From Clostridiales bacterium UBA7103 (GTDB lineage: Bacteria > Bacillota > Clostridia > Oscillospirales > Oscillospiraceae): a stretch of 32,690 nt of DNA. Positions 23,780 through 30,904 of this stretch are shown here, in pieces; the first letter of the stretch is position 1, and each line of letters starts with the position of its first letter. A model generated the notes under the pieces. The model worked only from the letters and a program-made list of their open reading frames with translations, did not search any database and had not been told where the DNA came from. Location: assembly GCA_002493305.1 (NCBI GenBank), contig DKYJ01000030.1, forward strand, positions 6,730 through 39,419, written 5' to 3'. The translations under genes were made by a program, and so were the position numbers.

Positions 23780-23789
23780 AATGAGTTTG

Positions 23790-23815
23790 AAAAAGCCCGC
23801 ATTAGCGGGCTTTTT
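23790..23815 (+). terminator. rho-independent terminator of the 56-aa protein gene
   Basis: Perfect arms AAAAAGCCCGC (23790-23800) and GCGGGCTTTTT (23805-23815) with loop ATTA. Confidence 0.93.
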
Positions 23816-23856
23816 CAATTTGCTCTTAAATAATTTCAATTTTTTTCTAAAAACTC

Positions 23857-23885
23857 TTGCAATTTTATACAAGCTGTGCTAATAT
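23857..23885 (+). promoter_or_regulatory. predicted sigA promoter of tRNA-Arg
   Basis: -35 TTGCAA (23857-23862), 17-nt spacer, -10 TAATAT (23880-23885), ending 17 nt before the tRNA 5' end. Confidence 0.75.
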
Positions 23886-23902
23886 ATCAAAGCTTAATAA
23901 AT

Positions 23903-23979
23903 GCGCCGTTAGCTCAGCTGGATAGAGCGTCTGGCTACGGACCAGAAGGTCAGGGGTTCGAATCCCTTACGGCGTGCCA
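23903..23979 (+). tRNA. tRNA-Arg(ACG)
   Basis: A complete 77-nt tRNA with encoded CCA. Acceptor GCGCCGT pairs with ACGGCGT (G-U at position 1), the D arm is GCTC-AGCTGGATA-GAGC, anticodon stem TCTGG/CCAGA with loop CTACGGA gives anticodon ACG, and the T arm is AGGGG-TTCGAAT-CCCTT. It has its own promoter upstream and terminator downstream. It shows no sign of an element integrated at its 3' end. Confidence 0.97.
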
Positions 23980-23981
23980 AG

Positions 23982-24013
23982 AAAAATGCCAAGTCGTATG
24001 ACTTGGCATTTTT
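23982..24013 (+). terminator. tRNA-Arg terminator
   Basis: Perfect 14-nt arms (23982-23995, 24000-24013) around loop GTAT, with a T5 end. Confidence 0.93.
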
Positions 24014-24016
24014 CAA

Positions 24017-24190
24017 TGAAATTCGTTCCTTCGGAACGAGTGATATATCTGCGATATGATATATTTGCTTTGCAAATGTGATATATGCCTGAGGTATATG
24101 AAGGAACGAATTTTATTTCACATTTTGCTGCAAGGCAAAATATATCATGATCCGCAAGGGGCATATCATATTGCGGCAGCAATATATCAT
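24017..24190. repeat. modular hairpin-rich intergenic repeat with GATATAT/ATATATC spacers
   Basis: An outer inverted repeat joins TGAAATTCGTTCCTTC (24017-24032) with its near complement at 24100-24120 (5-nt bulge). Inside are GATATAT motifs alternating with short hairpins (TTTGC/GCAAA at 24064-24076; ATATGCC/GGTATAT near 24083-24099). A second block follows with hairpins TTTTGC/GCAAAA (24123-24140) and ATTGC/GCAAT (24170-24182) and a degenerate middle one, each followed by ATATCAT or similar. The 5' arm can also pair locally (TCGTTCC/GGAACGA). I recall similar multicopy intergenic repeats in gut Clostridia. No protein is encoded; overlapping frames are artefacts of the palindromes. Confidence 0.8.
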
Positions 24191-24235
24191 TAGTTGTACC
24201 CACTGCTTCGAGATGCCCTTTGGTTTCAGTGAATC

Positions 24236-24258
24236 TTTAGTGTAAAGCTTACACTAAA
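24236..24258. repeat. 10-bp inverted repeat
   Basis: TTTAGTGTAA (24236-24245) and TTACACTAAA (24249-24258) with centre AGC. It abuts the following terminator and may be an operator or part of a compound 3' end structure. Between 24191 and 24235 I see nothing recognisable. Confidence 0.6.
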
Positions 24259-24283
24259 ACCTCGTTCAAATGAACGAGGTTTT
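24256..24283. terminator. rho-independent terminator of the four-span membrane protein gene
   Basis: Arms AAAACCTCGTTCA (24256-24268) and TGAACGAGGTTTT (24271-24283), T-rich on both strands. It lies 15 nt after the minus-strand gene end. Confidence 0.88.
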
Positions 24284-24297
24284 TCAGTCTGTATCTC

Positions 24298-24957
24298 TTA
24301 AATTTCAAAATCCTCCCACTTGCTCTGATCGTCAATTTCATTCTGTGATTTGTTCGCTTTATATTCGTTGAAAAACTCCATCATTCGGTGCACGCTCCTT
24401 TTACGGGCGCGTTCCTGCATAAAGATTTTCAGATACAGCCACATTTCAAGCAGCACTATCGCAACAGGCCACACCTCTTCGAGATCAGTGCCTCCAATTC
24501 CAAAAGCTGCGCATATGAGGCTCAACACAGCCAGCATCAATGCCCCGCCTGACATACGCTCTGCGTAAGAGCATCGCATTACTATGCCCAATTCTGCAAG
24601 CCACTTTATTTCATAGGCCGTTTTTTCGTCCATGTTTCTCAAGTCGTTTTTTTTTGCGCCGATGAGCAATTTTCTGTTCCTTTTATTGCTCAGCCATAGG
24701 GACAGTGCGCATAGGCCGACAAAAAGCAAATCAAAAAACACAAAAAATCCGACCCCGTATCTGCCCGCCATCATCATGAAAAACAAGGAAAGCAGGACAA
24801 GTAAGAACAGGCTTGGGTTCATGTATGCATTGAGAGGATGCTTATACTCCGCGCGGTAGACCATATCATTGCAAAAGTAGTAGCTGCCCTTCTTCTCCAT
24901 ATTGGCTATGAGGACGATTTTATTTCTTTGCTCATTTGTTTTTTGCAAATGCTTCAT
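24298..24957 (-). CDS. membrane protein with four predicted transmembrane segments
   Basis: A 219-residue protein of unknown function. Hydrophobic segments lie at about 48-66 (PSLFLLVLLSLFFMMMAG), 69-90 (GVGFFVFFDLLFVGLCALSLWL), 135-155 (GGALMLAVLSLICAAFGIGG) and 160-178 (VWPVAIVLLEMWLYLKIFM). A polar loop separates the pairs and the charged C-terminus is rich in Lys/Glu/Asn. No family motif is recognised. The ribosome binding site before 24957 is weak (GGTGAGAAG); an internal Met at residue 20 has none better. It is monocistronic between its own promoter and terminator. Confidence 0.75.
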   Translation of the reverse strand: MKHLQKTNEQRNKIVLIANMEKKGSYYFCNDMVYRAEYKHPLNAYMNPSLFLLVLLSLFFMMMAGRYGVGFFVFFDLLFVGLCALSLWLSNKRNRKLLIGAKKNDLRNMDEKTAYEIKWLAELGIVMRCSYAERMSGGALMLAVLSLICAAFGIGGTDLEEVWPVAIVLLEMWLYLKIFMQERARKRSVHRMMEFFNEYKANKSQNEIDDQSKWEDFEI

Positions 24958-25004
24958 CGCCGCTTCTCACCCCACGCCCTTGGCAAATAATAGCATTTTA
25001 TTTT

Positions 25005-25010
25005 ATTATA
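25005..25010 (-). promoter_or_regulatory. extended -10 promoter element of the membrane protein gene
   Basis: Minus strand TGG-TATAAT is a perfect -10 with the TGN extension, about 48 nt before the start codon. The -35 region is weak, as is common with extended -10 promoters. Confidence 0.55.
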
Positions 25011-25082
25011 CCATATACTTTCCCGGGACGCACCATAAAAGCCTTAATATCTCCGTTAAAAACTTAGTTTTCCCCCTTGCTA

Positions 25083-25111
25083 TTTACATAAAAAATATAA
25101 TGTGCTACAAT
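25083..25111 (+). promoter_or_regulatory. predicted sigA promoter of the MATE gene
   Basis: -35 TTTACA (25083-25088), 17-nt spacer, -10 TACAAT (25106-25111), 33 nt before the ATG. Confidence 0.7.
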
Positions 25112-25144
25112 CCCATTCTGTGACAGAGAAAGGGATAAAAACTC

Positions 25145-26503
25145 ATGGAAAACAGACTTACAGAAAACAAAATGGGTGTTATGCCAATGTGGCGGCTGAT
25201 GCTGGACATGGGCGTGCCTATCATGATTTCAATGCTGGTGCAGGCGCTATACAATGTGGTGGACGGTATGTTCGTCTCCCGCATAAGCGAGCATGCGTTT
25301 ACCGCTATCTCGGTCGCCTTCCCGATGCAAAACCTGCTCATCGCCTTTGCGGTGGGGCTTGGCGTGGGCATGAACGCGCTGCTCTCCCGCGCGCTCGGTG
25401 CGGGCGACCCAGAAAAGGTCAGAGCAGCCGCGCTCAACGGGCTGATGCTTGAAGCGCTGAGCTATCTGCTGTTTTTGGCGGTGGGGCTGACGCTGGTTGA
25501 GCCGTATATGCGCGCTCAGACCGATGTGGAGGAGATAGTTCAGTATGGTATTGTGTATCTGCGCATCGTGCTTATTTTCTCCGTGGGCATTTTTGGAGAG
25601 ATCAGCTTTGAGCGTCTGCTCCAGTCCACCGGCCGCGCGCGGTATTCCATGTATACGCAGCTTTCCGGCGCACTTTTCAACATTGTCTTTGACCCGATTT
25701 TGATTTTCGGCCTGCTGGGCTTTCCAAAGCTGGGAATCGCGGGCGCGGCCTACGCCACTGTTGGCGGGCAGATTTTCGGCTCGCTCATCGGGCTTTACCT
25801 GTGCCTGAAAAAGAACCCCGAAGTGCCCCTGAGCTTTCGGGGCTTCAAGCCCAATAAACTGATCCTCGGTGAGCTTCTTAAAATCAGCATCCCCTCCATA
25901 GTCATGTCCTCGGTGTCCTCGGTGATGACCTTCGGCATGGATATAATTCTAAACGGTTTTTCCTCCACAGCGGTAGCGGTGTTCGGCGCTTATTTCAAGC
26001 TCCAGAGCTTTGTCATCATGCCGGTCATCGGCCTTACTAACGCCATCGTCCCCATCATCGCCTTTAACTACGGGGCAAACAAGCCTGAGCGGATACGCTC
26101 GGCCATAAAATTCGGTATGCTCTATGCAAGTATACTGACCGTTTCCGGCTTTATCCTGCTCCAGACCATACCGCACAAGCTGCTGCTCATATTCGACGCG
26201 AAGGAATATATGATGCAGATCGGTATCCCCGCCCTGCGGATAATCAGCACGCACTATCTCATCGCCGGGGTAAGCATCACGATAAGCTGCGTCTGTCAGG
26301 CCTTTGGTTACAGCGTTTACAGTCTCTTTATCTCCTGCCTGCGGCAGCTGGTGGCTCTGCTCCCGGCAGCGTATCTTTTGTCCCTGACTGGCAGGCTTGA
26401 CCTTATCTGGCTGTCATTTCCCATTGCGGAGCTGGTGTCCATATCCGTCAGTCTCCCCATGCTCCGCCGGGTGCTGAGAAAAACGGGCATGGCAAAAACT
26501 TGA
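25145..26503 (+). CDS. MATE-family multidrug/cation efflux transporter
   Basis: A 452-residue integral membrane exporter with about 12 hydrophobic segments in two homologous halves. The start (MWRLMLDMGVPIMISMLVQALYNVVDGMFVSRI) and the matching second-half segment (LGELLKISIPSIVMSSVSSVMTFGMDIIL) are typical of the MATE DinF/NorM-like clade. Such proteins use Na+ or H+ gradients to expel drugs or metabolites; the substrate is not predictable. It is monocistronic and followed by a repeat element. There is no adjacent regulator of its own. Confidence 0.93.
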   Translation: MENRLTENKMGVMPMWRLMLDMGVPIMISMLVQALYNVVDGMFVSRISEHAFTAISVAFPMQNLLIAFAVGLGVGMNALLSRALGAGDPEKVRAAALNGLMLEALSYLLFLAVGLTLVEPYMRAQTDVEEIVQYGIVYLRIVLIFSVGIFGEISFERLLQSTGRARYSMYTQLSGALFNIVFDPILIFGLLGFPKLGIAGAAYATVGGQIFGSLIGLYLCLKKNPEVPLSFRGFKPNKLILGELLKISIPSIVMSSVSSVMTFGMDIILNGFSSTAVAVFGAYFKLQSFVIMPVIGLTNAIVPIIAFNYGANKPERIRSAIKFGMLYASILTVSGFILLQTIPHKLLLIFDAKEYMMQIGIPALRIISTHYLIAGVSITISCVCQAFGYSVYSLFISCLRQLVALLPAAYLLSLTGRLDLIWLSFPIAELVSISVSLPMLRRVLRKTGMAKT

Positions 26504-26525
26504 ATAGAGAAAACAGTACCAGTCC

Positions 26526-26765
26526 AAAGCCTCCCCTTGTTGCAGAAAGGCTGCGCCCGCAGGCGTGTTTCGGAGCACAACCGCTGCTCTGCGGCGGCTC
26601 TTAACACGGAGATGAGGTGGGTTGCGGCATAGCCGCAACTCGGAGAGGATGTCCCCTGCATGGAATGAACTTTTTCCGGTAGAAGCTTAGCGCTTCGCGC
26701 GAGTTATCCTCTCAGTCACGGCTAAAAGCCGTGCCAGCTCCCCTTTTGCGAAAGGGGAGCCTTTT
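26526..26765. repeat. MITE-like intergenic repeat with AAAGCCTCCCCT-type terminal inverted repeats
   Basis: The stretch downstream of the MATE gene begins AAAGCCTCCCCTT (26526-26538) and ends AAAGGGGAGCCTTT (26751-26764), imperfect terminal inverted repeats. Inside are strong hairpins: GTTGCGGC/GCCGCAAC (26621-26639), ACGGCT/AGCCGT (near 26718-26734) and GCTCCCCTTT/AAAGGGGAGC (26737-26760). No protein is encoded. I recall elements with this end sequence in many copies in Faecalibacterium/Oscillospiraceae genomes. It fills nearly all of the 312-nt gap between the MATE gene and asd. Confidence 0.75.
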
Positions 26766-26782
26766 ATAGAAATTTTACCCGC

Positions 26783-26814
26783 AAAAAACCACAGGCGTTT
26801 GCCTGTGGTTTTTT
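26783..26814. terminator. terminator of the hom-lysC-asd operon
   Basis: Arms 26783-26796 and 26801-26814, AAAAAACCACAGGC and its perfect complement, loop GTTT. It lies directly after the asd stop on the minus strand and would also stop plus-strand transcription from the MATE side. Confidence 0.92.
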
Positions 26815-26815
26815 C

Positions 26816-27823
26816 TCACATATTCTCCGACAGCAGCTTCAAGATCTGCACGGCGTTGCTGGCCGCGCCTTTTCTTATCTGGTCTCCGCAGCACCAGAGG
26901 GTTAGGCCGTTTTCATCGGTCAGGTCGTCCCTTATTCTGCCGACCCAGACAAGGTCCTGATTGGTAGTATCCAGCGGCGTGGGGTAGTTTCTGCCCTGAT
27001 AGTCCTCAATGAGCTTGCAGCCGGGGAAGGCGCGCACGGCTTCCTTCGCCTCTTCAATGGAGATCTTCCTCTCCGTGCGCAGCGTGACGGAGATAGAATG
27101 GGAGCGCATGACCGGCACGCGCACGCAGGTGCAGGTGACCTTAAGCTCAGGCAGGTGGAGGATACGCCGCCCCTCGTTCTGCATCTTCATCTCCTCATCG
27201 GTGTAGAGATTATCAAGCTCGTCGCCGATGTGGGGGATAACGTTCATGGCTATCTGAGTGGGGAAGGTGCTGCATTTGACCTCGCCCCCGGTGGCCAGCG
27301 CCGTCATCTGCTCTTCAAGCTCGTGAAGCCCGAGCTGCCCCGCGCCGGACACCGCCTGATAGGTGCAGGCAACCATGCTCTTTATGGGAGAAAGCTTCGC
27401 AATGCCCGCCACGGCCATAAGTGTGATTATGGACGAGCAGTTGGGGTTTGCGATGATCCCCTTGTTGGTAAACGCGTCCTGCCCGTTTATCTCCGGCACC
27501 ACGAGGGGCACATCGGGATCAAGCCGGAAAGCGGAGCTGTTGTCGATGTACACCGCGCCGCTCTTGACGATGGCGGGAGCAAAGCGGCGGGACATGCCGT
27601 TTTTCACCGCGCCGAGGACAAAATCCATGCCCTCAAAGCTCTCGTCGGTGGCCTCCTGAATGGTCACTTCCTCGCCCCTGAAAATGACCTTTTCCCCGGC
27701 GCTTCTGGCGCTGGCAAGGGGCAGAAGCTTATTGACGGGTATGTCGTACTCCTCAAGGACTTTGAGCATCTCACAGCCCACGGCGCCGGTGGCGCCCAGT
27801 ATGGCAACATTGAATTTTTTCAT
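26816..27823 (-). CDS. asd: aspartate-semialdehyde dehydrogenase
   Basis: A 335-residue enzyme that reduces beta-aspartyl phosphate to aspartate semialdehyde with NADPH, the branch point to lysine, diaminopimelate, methionine and threonine. The NADP loop GATGAVG (10-16), catalytic Cys129 in NPNCSS and the substrate-binding RSHS segment are intact, and the length is normal. It is the third gene of the minus-strand operon after hom and lysC, 22 nt from lysC, and is followed immediately by a terminator. Confidence 0.97.
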   Translation of the reverse strand: MKKFNVAILGATGAVGCEMLKVLEEYDIPVNKLLPLASARSAGEKVIFRGEEVTIQEATDESFEGMDFVLGAVKNGMSRRFAPAIVKSGAVYIDNSSAFRLDPDVPLVVPEINGQDAFTNKGIIANPNCSSIITLMAVAGIAKLSPIKSMVACTYQAVSGAGQLGLHELEEQMTALATGGEVKCSTFPTQIAMNVIPHIGDELDNLYTDEEMKMQNEGRRILHLPELKVTCTCVRVPVMRSHSISVTLRTERKISIEEAKEAVRAFPGCKLIEDYQGRNYPTPLDTTNQDLVWVGRIRDDLTDENGLTLWCCGDQIRKGAASNAVQILKLLSENM

Positions 27824-27845
27824 TTTTTCCTCCTATATTTTACTA

Positions 27846-29159
27846 TCAGCCCGCAAATCCGTCGTACAGCACGCGGATGGCGGTTTCAAATTTGTCGTTT
27901 TCAACGCCCACTATGATAGACAGCTCGTCAGCACCCTGAGCGATGGTGCGGATATTGACGCCATTGTCGCCAAGCGCCTGAAAGAGCTTGCCGGATATAC
28001 CGGGACGGAAGGTCATTTTTCTGCCGACAGCGGCCACAAGGGCTATACCGTCCTGTACATCTACCGTGTCCGGGGAGCAGGTCTTTTTAATATCGGCAAT
28101 CACGGAGTACAGCCCTTCGCCCAGCGCGGCAGTCGCCGCCACCAGCGCGAAGCTGTCAAGCCCGAGGGTTATATGCTCTACCGGTACTCTGTATCTGTCG
28201 AGCACCTCAAGAGCCTGGCGCAGGGTGCCGCATGTGCTGAGATTGCGCTTTGACAGTGTGATGATGGTGAAGTTCCTGCGCCCGGCGATGCCTGTTATAA
28301 AGCGCTCCTGGCTCTCCTCCCGGTCTATGCTGTCAACTATCATGGTGCCCGCGTCCTCGGGTCGGTTGGTATTCCTGATATTAAGGGGAATGCTCTTTTC
28401 CTTTACCGGCTGCACGGACTCCTCATGCAGGACGCTTGCTCCCATGAAAGCCAGCTCCCGAAGCTCGGCATAGGTTATACGGGAGATAGGCTTTGGGTCG
28501 GGCACAATTCGGGGATCAGCCATGAGTATGCCGGAGACATCCGTCCAGTTTTCATACACCGATGCGTCCACCGCCGCAGCCGCCAGCGCGCCGGTTATAT
28601 CGCTGCCGCCGCGGGTCATGACCTTAATGCGCCCTGTGGGCAGGCTCCCATAAAAGCCGGGGATAAGCACCCGCTCATGCTCAGAAAGTGCTGCGGAAAT
28701 GGCGGCATAAGTGCGATCCCGGTCTATTTGTCCTTCGAGGGTGAAGAACACACAGTCCGCCGCGTCCACAAAATCAAAGCCCAGATACTCCGCCAGCAGC
28801 CTAGAGGTGAAATACTCCCCTCTGGACACCAGCTCATCAACCGGAAAATCTCTGTTCAGCCTTGAGCGCAGCTTGTGAAACTCCCCCGCCACATCGTAGC
28901 TCAGCCCCAGGTCGTCCCTGATCTCGGCAAAGCGCTGTTCTATACTATTCAAAATATCCTCGCAGGATACGCCATAATTGAGATGGGCGTGGCACAGATA
29001 CAGCAGATCAGTCAGCTTATGATCGTCCGAGGAGCGTTTACCGGCGGCGGAGGATACCACCACCCTGCGCTCCGGGTCTGCGTCTATGATTGCCTTGACC
29101 TTCTTAAACTGTTCAGCTCCCGCAACGGAGGAGCCGCCGAATTTTGCAACCTTTATCAT
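27846..29159 (-). CDS. lysC: aspartate kinase
   Basis: A 437-residue enzyme that phosphorylates aspartate, the first step of the aspartate family pathway. KFGGSSVA (6-13) and MTRGGSD form the kinase active site, and two C-terminal ACT domains (about 290-437, with FTIITLSKRNL and NIRTIAQGADELSIIVGV) provide feedback control, likely by lysine and/or threonine. No internal start typical of alpha/beta-subunit isoforms was examined further. It lies 9 nt after hom and 22 nt before asd, so the three genes form one operon. Confidence 0.96.
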   Translation of the reverse strand: MIKVAKFGGSSVAGAEQFKKVKAIIDADPERRVVVSSAAGKRSSDDHKLTDLLYLCHAHLNYGVSCEDILNSIEQRFAEIRDDLGLSYDVAGEFHKLRSRLNRDFPVDELVSRGEYFTSRLLAEYLGFDFVDAADCVFFTLEGQIDRDRTYAAISAALSEHERVLIPGFYGSLPTGRIKVMTRGGSDITGALAAAAVDASVYENWTDVSGILMADPRIVPDPKPISRITYAELRELAFMGASVLHEESVQPVKEKSIPLNIRNTNRPEDAGTMIVDSIDREESQERFITGIAGRRNFTIITLSKRNLSTCGTLRQALEVLDRYRVPVEHITLGLDSFALVAATAALGEGLYSVIADIKKTCSPDTVDVQDGIALVAAVGRKMTFRPGISGKLFQALGDNGVNIRTIAQGADELSIIVGVENDKFETAIRVLYDGFAG

Positions 29160-29168
29160 CTCTCCGCC

Positions 29169-30314
29169 TCATTCTCTTATTGCGGCAAAGAATATCTCCC
29201 CGCCGGCCTTTCTGATTTTATCCGCGGCGGCGTGCATCTGTGAAACGGATATGATCTCCGTCACCGCTCTGGCGACGCCGTCCTCAGTCTCGATGCTTGC
29301 GCAGGGCAGCTTTTCTGCCATGCTCTCCGGCAGGCGGACATAATAGGCGTGGCTGACGGCGGAGTTGTCCGCCTCGACACGGACACAGCTGTTATTAAGC
29401 ATGGCCTTGTGGCCGATGGCAATGCAGCTTAAGTCGCGCAGCACGGCGGAGGCGGTGGGGTAGCGCCCCGCGCCCTGACCCATCAGCACGATAGAGCCGG
29501 AATTGAGCCCCTCATAGCGCGCCATGTTGAAATTTGCAAGCACGGAGCACTCAGCGGCGGAGCTTGTCAGAAGCACAGGCTCCACATAGGCATAGAGCCT
29601 GCCGTCGCTCTCCCCGCCGCTTACTATCAGGCGGCAGGTATAGCCGCGCGATTGAAAATGGCGGACATCGGCGGCGGTGATGTTCTCAATACCCTCGTTC
29701 AAAAGCCCGCTTACCGGGAGCTTATCATAGCTGACAGCGCAGGCGAGCATGATCTTGCGCAGTGCGTCAAGCCCGGAGACGTCTGCCGTAGGGTCGGCCT
29801 CGGCATAGCCAAGGCGCTGAGCGTCGCTCAGGGCCTGAGAATATTCCAGCCCCAAGCGCTGCATAGCGTCGAGCATATAGTTTGTCGTGCCGTTGAGTAT
29901 GCCGCCGAGGGAGAGGATCTTATCGCTCTCTCTGGCGATAGAGAGGTTATGCAGAAAGGGCACCGCGCCGCCGCAGGCCGCGCTGAAGAGGAAGGACGCG
30001 CCGCTCTCGCCGGCAATGGCCTGAAGCTCCGGCCCTTTTTCTGATACCAGCGCCTTGTTGGAGGTTACAAAATGCTTCCCCGCCCTCAAGACCGCGCAGG
30101 CGTAGGAAAAGGCCGGTTCAACGCCGCCCATGACCTCCGCCACCGCGTCTACGCTTTTGTCATTGACTATTTCCTCTATTGAAGTGACCTTAAAGGGCTT
30201 ATCCGCCTTTCCAGGGCGGACAAGCACCGGGCCCGCCTCAAGCCCCTTTGCCTTTTGCAGCATCTCAAAAACGCCCACGCCGACTGTGCCAAATCCCAAA
30301 ACCGCTACTTTCAT
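29169..30314 (-). CDS. hom: homoserine dehydrogenase with a shortened regulatory tail
   Basis: A 381-residue enzyme reducing aspartate semialdehyde to homoserine. Rossmann motif GFGTVGVG (7-14) and the catalytic-domain signature GGILNGTTNYML are intact. Bacillus-type Hom has about 430 residues with a full C-terminal ACT domain. Here only about 60 residues follow the catalytic domain (from VEADNS), resembling a reduced ACT-like region, so threonine feedback may be altered. The start at 30314 is set by GGAGG 9 nt upstream; the longer frame is antisense to the ACT gene. A sigA promoter lies upstream and the gene is divergent from ACT-thrC-thrB. Confidence 0.94.
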   Translation of the reverse strand: MKVAVLGFGTVGVGVFEMLQKAKGLEAGPVLVRPGKADKPFKVTSIEEIVNDKSVDAVAEVMGGVEPAFSYACAVLRAGKHFVTSNKALVSEKGPELQAIAGESGASFLFSAACGGAVPFLHNLSIARESDKILSLGGILNGTTNYMLDAMQRLGLEYSQALSDAQRLGYAEADPTADVSGLDALRKIMLACAVSYDKLPVSGLLNEGIENITAADVRHFQSRGYTCRLIVSGGESDGRLYAYVEPVLLTSSAAECSVLANFNMARYEGLNSGSIVLMGQGAGRYPTASAVLRDLSCIAIGHKAMLNNSCVRVEADNSAVSHAYYVRLPESMAEKLPCASIETEDGVARAVTEIISVSQMHAAADKIRKAGGEIFFAAIRE

Positions 30315-30380
30315 CTTTTCCTCCGAAAATTTTCTGTGTCCGTGTTTAAAAAACACTTGTATTTTTAGCAAAGACAGTGT

Positions 30381-30409
30381 ATCATATACCTGCCCCAAAC
30401 GCAAGCCAA
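30381..30409 (-). promoter_or_regulatory. predicted sigA promoter of hom-lysC-asd
   Basis: Minus strand: -35 TTGGCT (30409-30404), 17-nt spacer, -10 TATGAT (30386-30381). It leaves a leader of about 60 nt containing the short hairpin GTGTTT/AAACAC. I see no T-box or lysine riboswitch features in this leader. Confidence 0.6.
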
Positions 30410-30446
30410 ATTTTAAGGATTTTTCGGAAATTGGAGAGATTGAACA

Positions 30447-30884
30447 ATGCTTGACAACTATCTCATCGTTCATAAGAACATTTTGCCGGATTATTATGAA
30501 AAAGTGCTGGAGGCCCGGCGGCTGCTTGACAGCGGCAAGGTGAAAGAGGTCAGCCAGGCGGCAAAGCTGGCCGGCATCTCCCGCAGCACTTATTATAAGT
30601 ATAAGGATTATATTTTTGAGCCCTCGGACATGGCCGGTGGCCGAAAGGCTGTGCTGTCGTTCATGCTTGAGCACGAGGCAGGAGTTCTCTCGGCGCTGCT
30701 GGCTCGAATCTCCGCCGCGGGGGCGAATGTGCTGACCATCACCCAGAGCCTGCCAATTCACAACATGGCGAGCGTCACCGTGTCGGTGGATATAAGCTCC
30801 ATGCCTGGCCCCCTGTCGGAGCTTCTGAGTAATATCGAGTCCTCCACCGGAGTGGAGAACGCCCGGCTCTTGGCTGTTGAATAA
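30447..30884 (+). CDS. ACT-domain protein, PheB/UPF0735-like
   Basis: A 145-residue protein with an N-terminal helix-turn-helix-like region (about 25-60: SGKVKEVSQAAKLAGISRSTYYKYKD) and a C-terminal ACT domain (about 70-145: AVLSFMLEHEAGVLSALLARISAAGANVLTITQSLP). This is the UPF0735/PheB family, usually beside hom or thr genes in Firmicutes. ACT domains bind amino acids, so it may be an amino-acid-responsive regulator of this locus, or a partner that supplies regulation to the short Hom. GGAGAG precedes the ATG; thrC starts 20 nt after its stop. Confidence 0.9.
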   Translation: MLDNYLIVHKNILPDYYEKVLEARRLLDSGKVKEVSQAAKLAGISRSTYYKYKDYIFEPSDMAGGRKAVLSFMLEHEAGVLSALLARISAAGANVLTITQSLPIHNMASVTVSVDISSMPGPLSELLSNIESSTGVENARLLAVE

Positions 30885-30904
30885 AAAAGAAACGGAGATA
30901 AACT

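Noticed and set aside
23903..24013. tRNA-Arg as a second integration site
   Set aside because: The tRNA is complete with its own promoter and terminator; no recombinase gene or duplicated 3' end is seen nearby.
24017..24190. CRISPR array
   Set aside because: The repeats are short, palindromic and of mixed orientation, spacers are only a few nt and themselves hairpins, and no cas genes are present.
23967..24203. 78-aa minus-strand frame across the hairpin repeat
   Set aside because: Composed of the translated palindromic repeat and the tRNA-Arg 3' end; no ribosome binding site.
27098..27916. 272-aa plus-strand frame
   Set aside because: Antisense shadow of asd and the end of lysC.
30315..30446. 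Riboswitch or T-box in the hom/ACT divergent region
   Set aside because: Only 132 nt, without a T-box sequence or lysine-riboswitch motifs; only short hairpins are visible.
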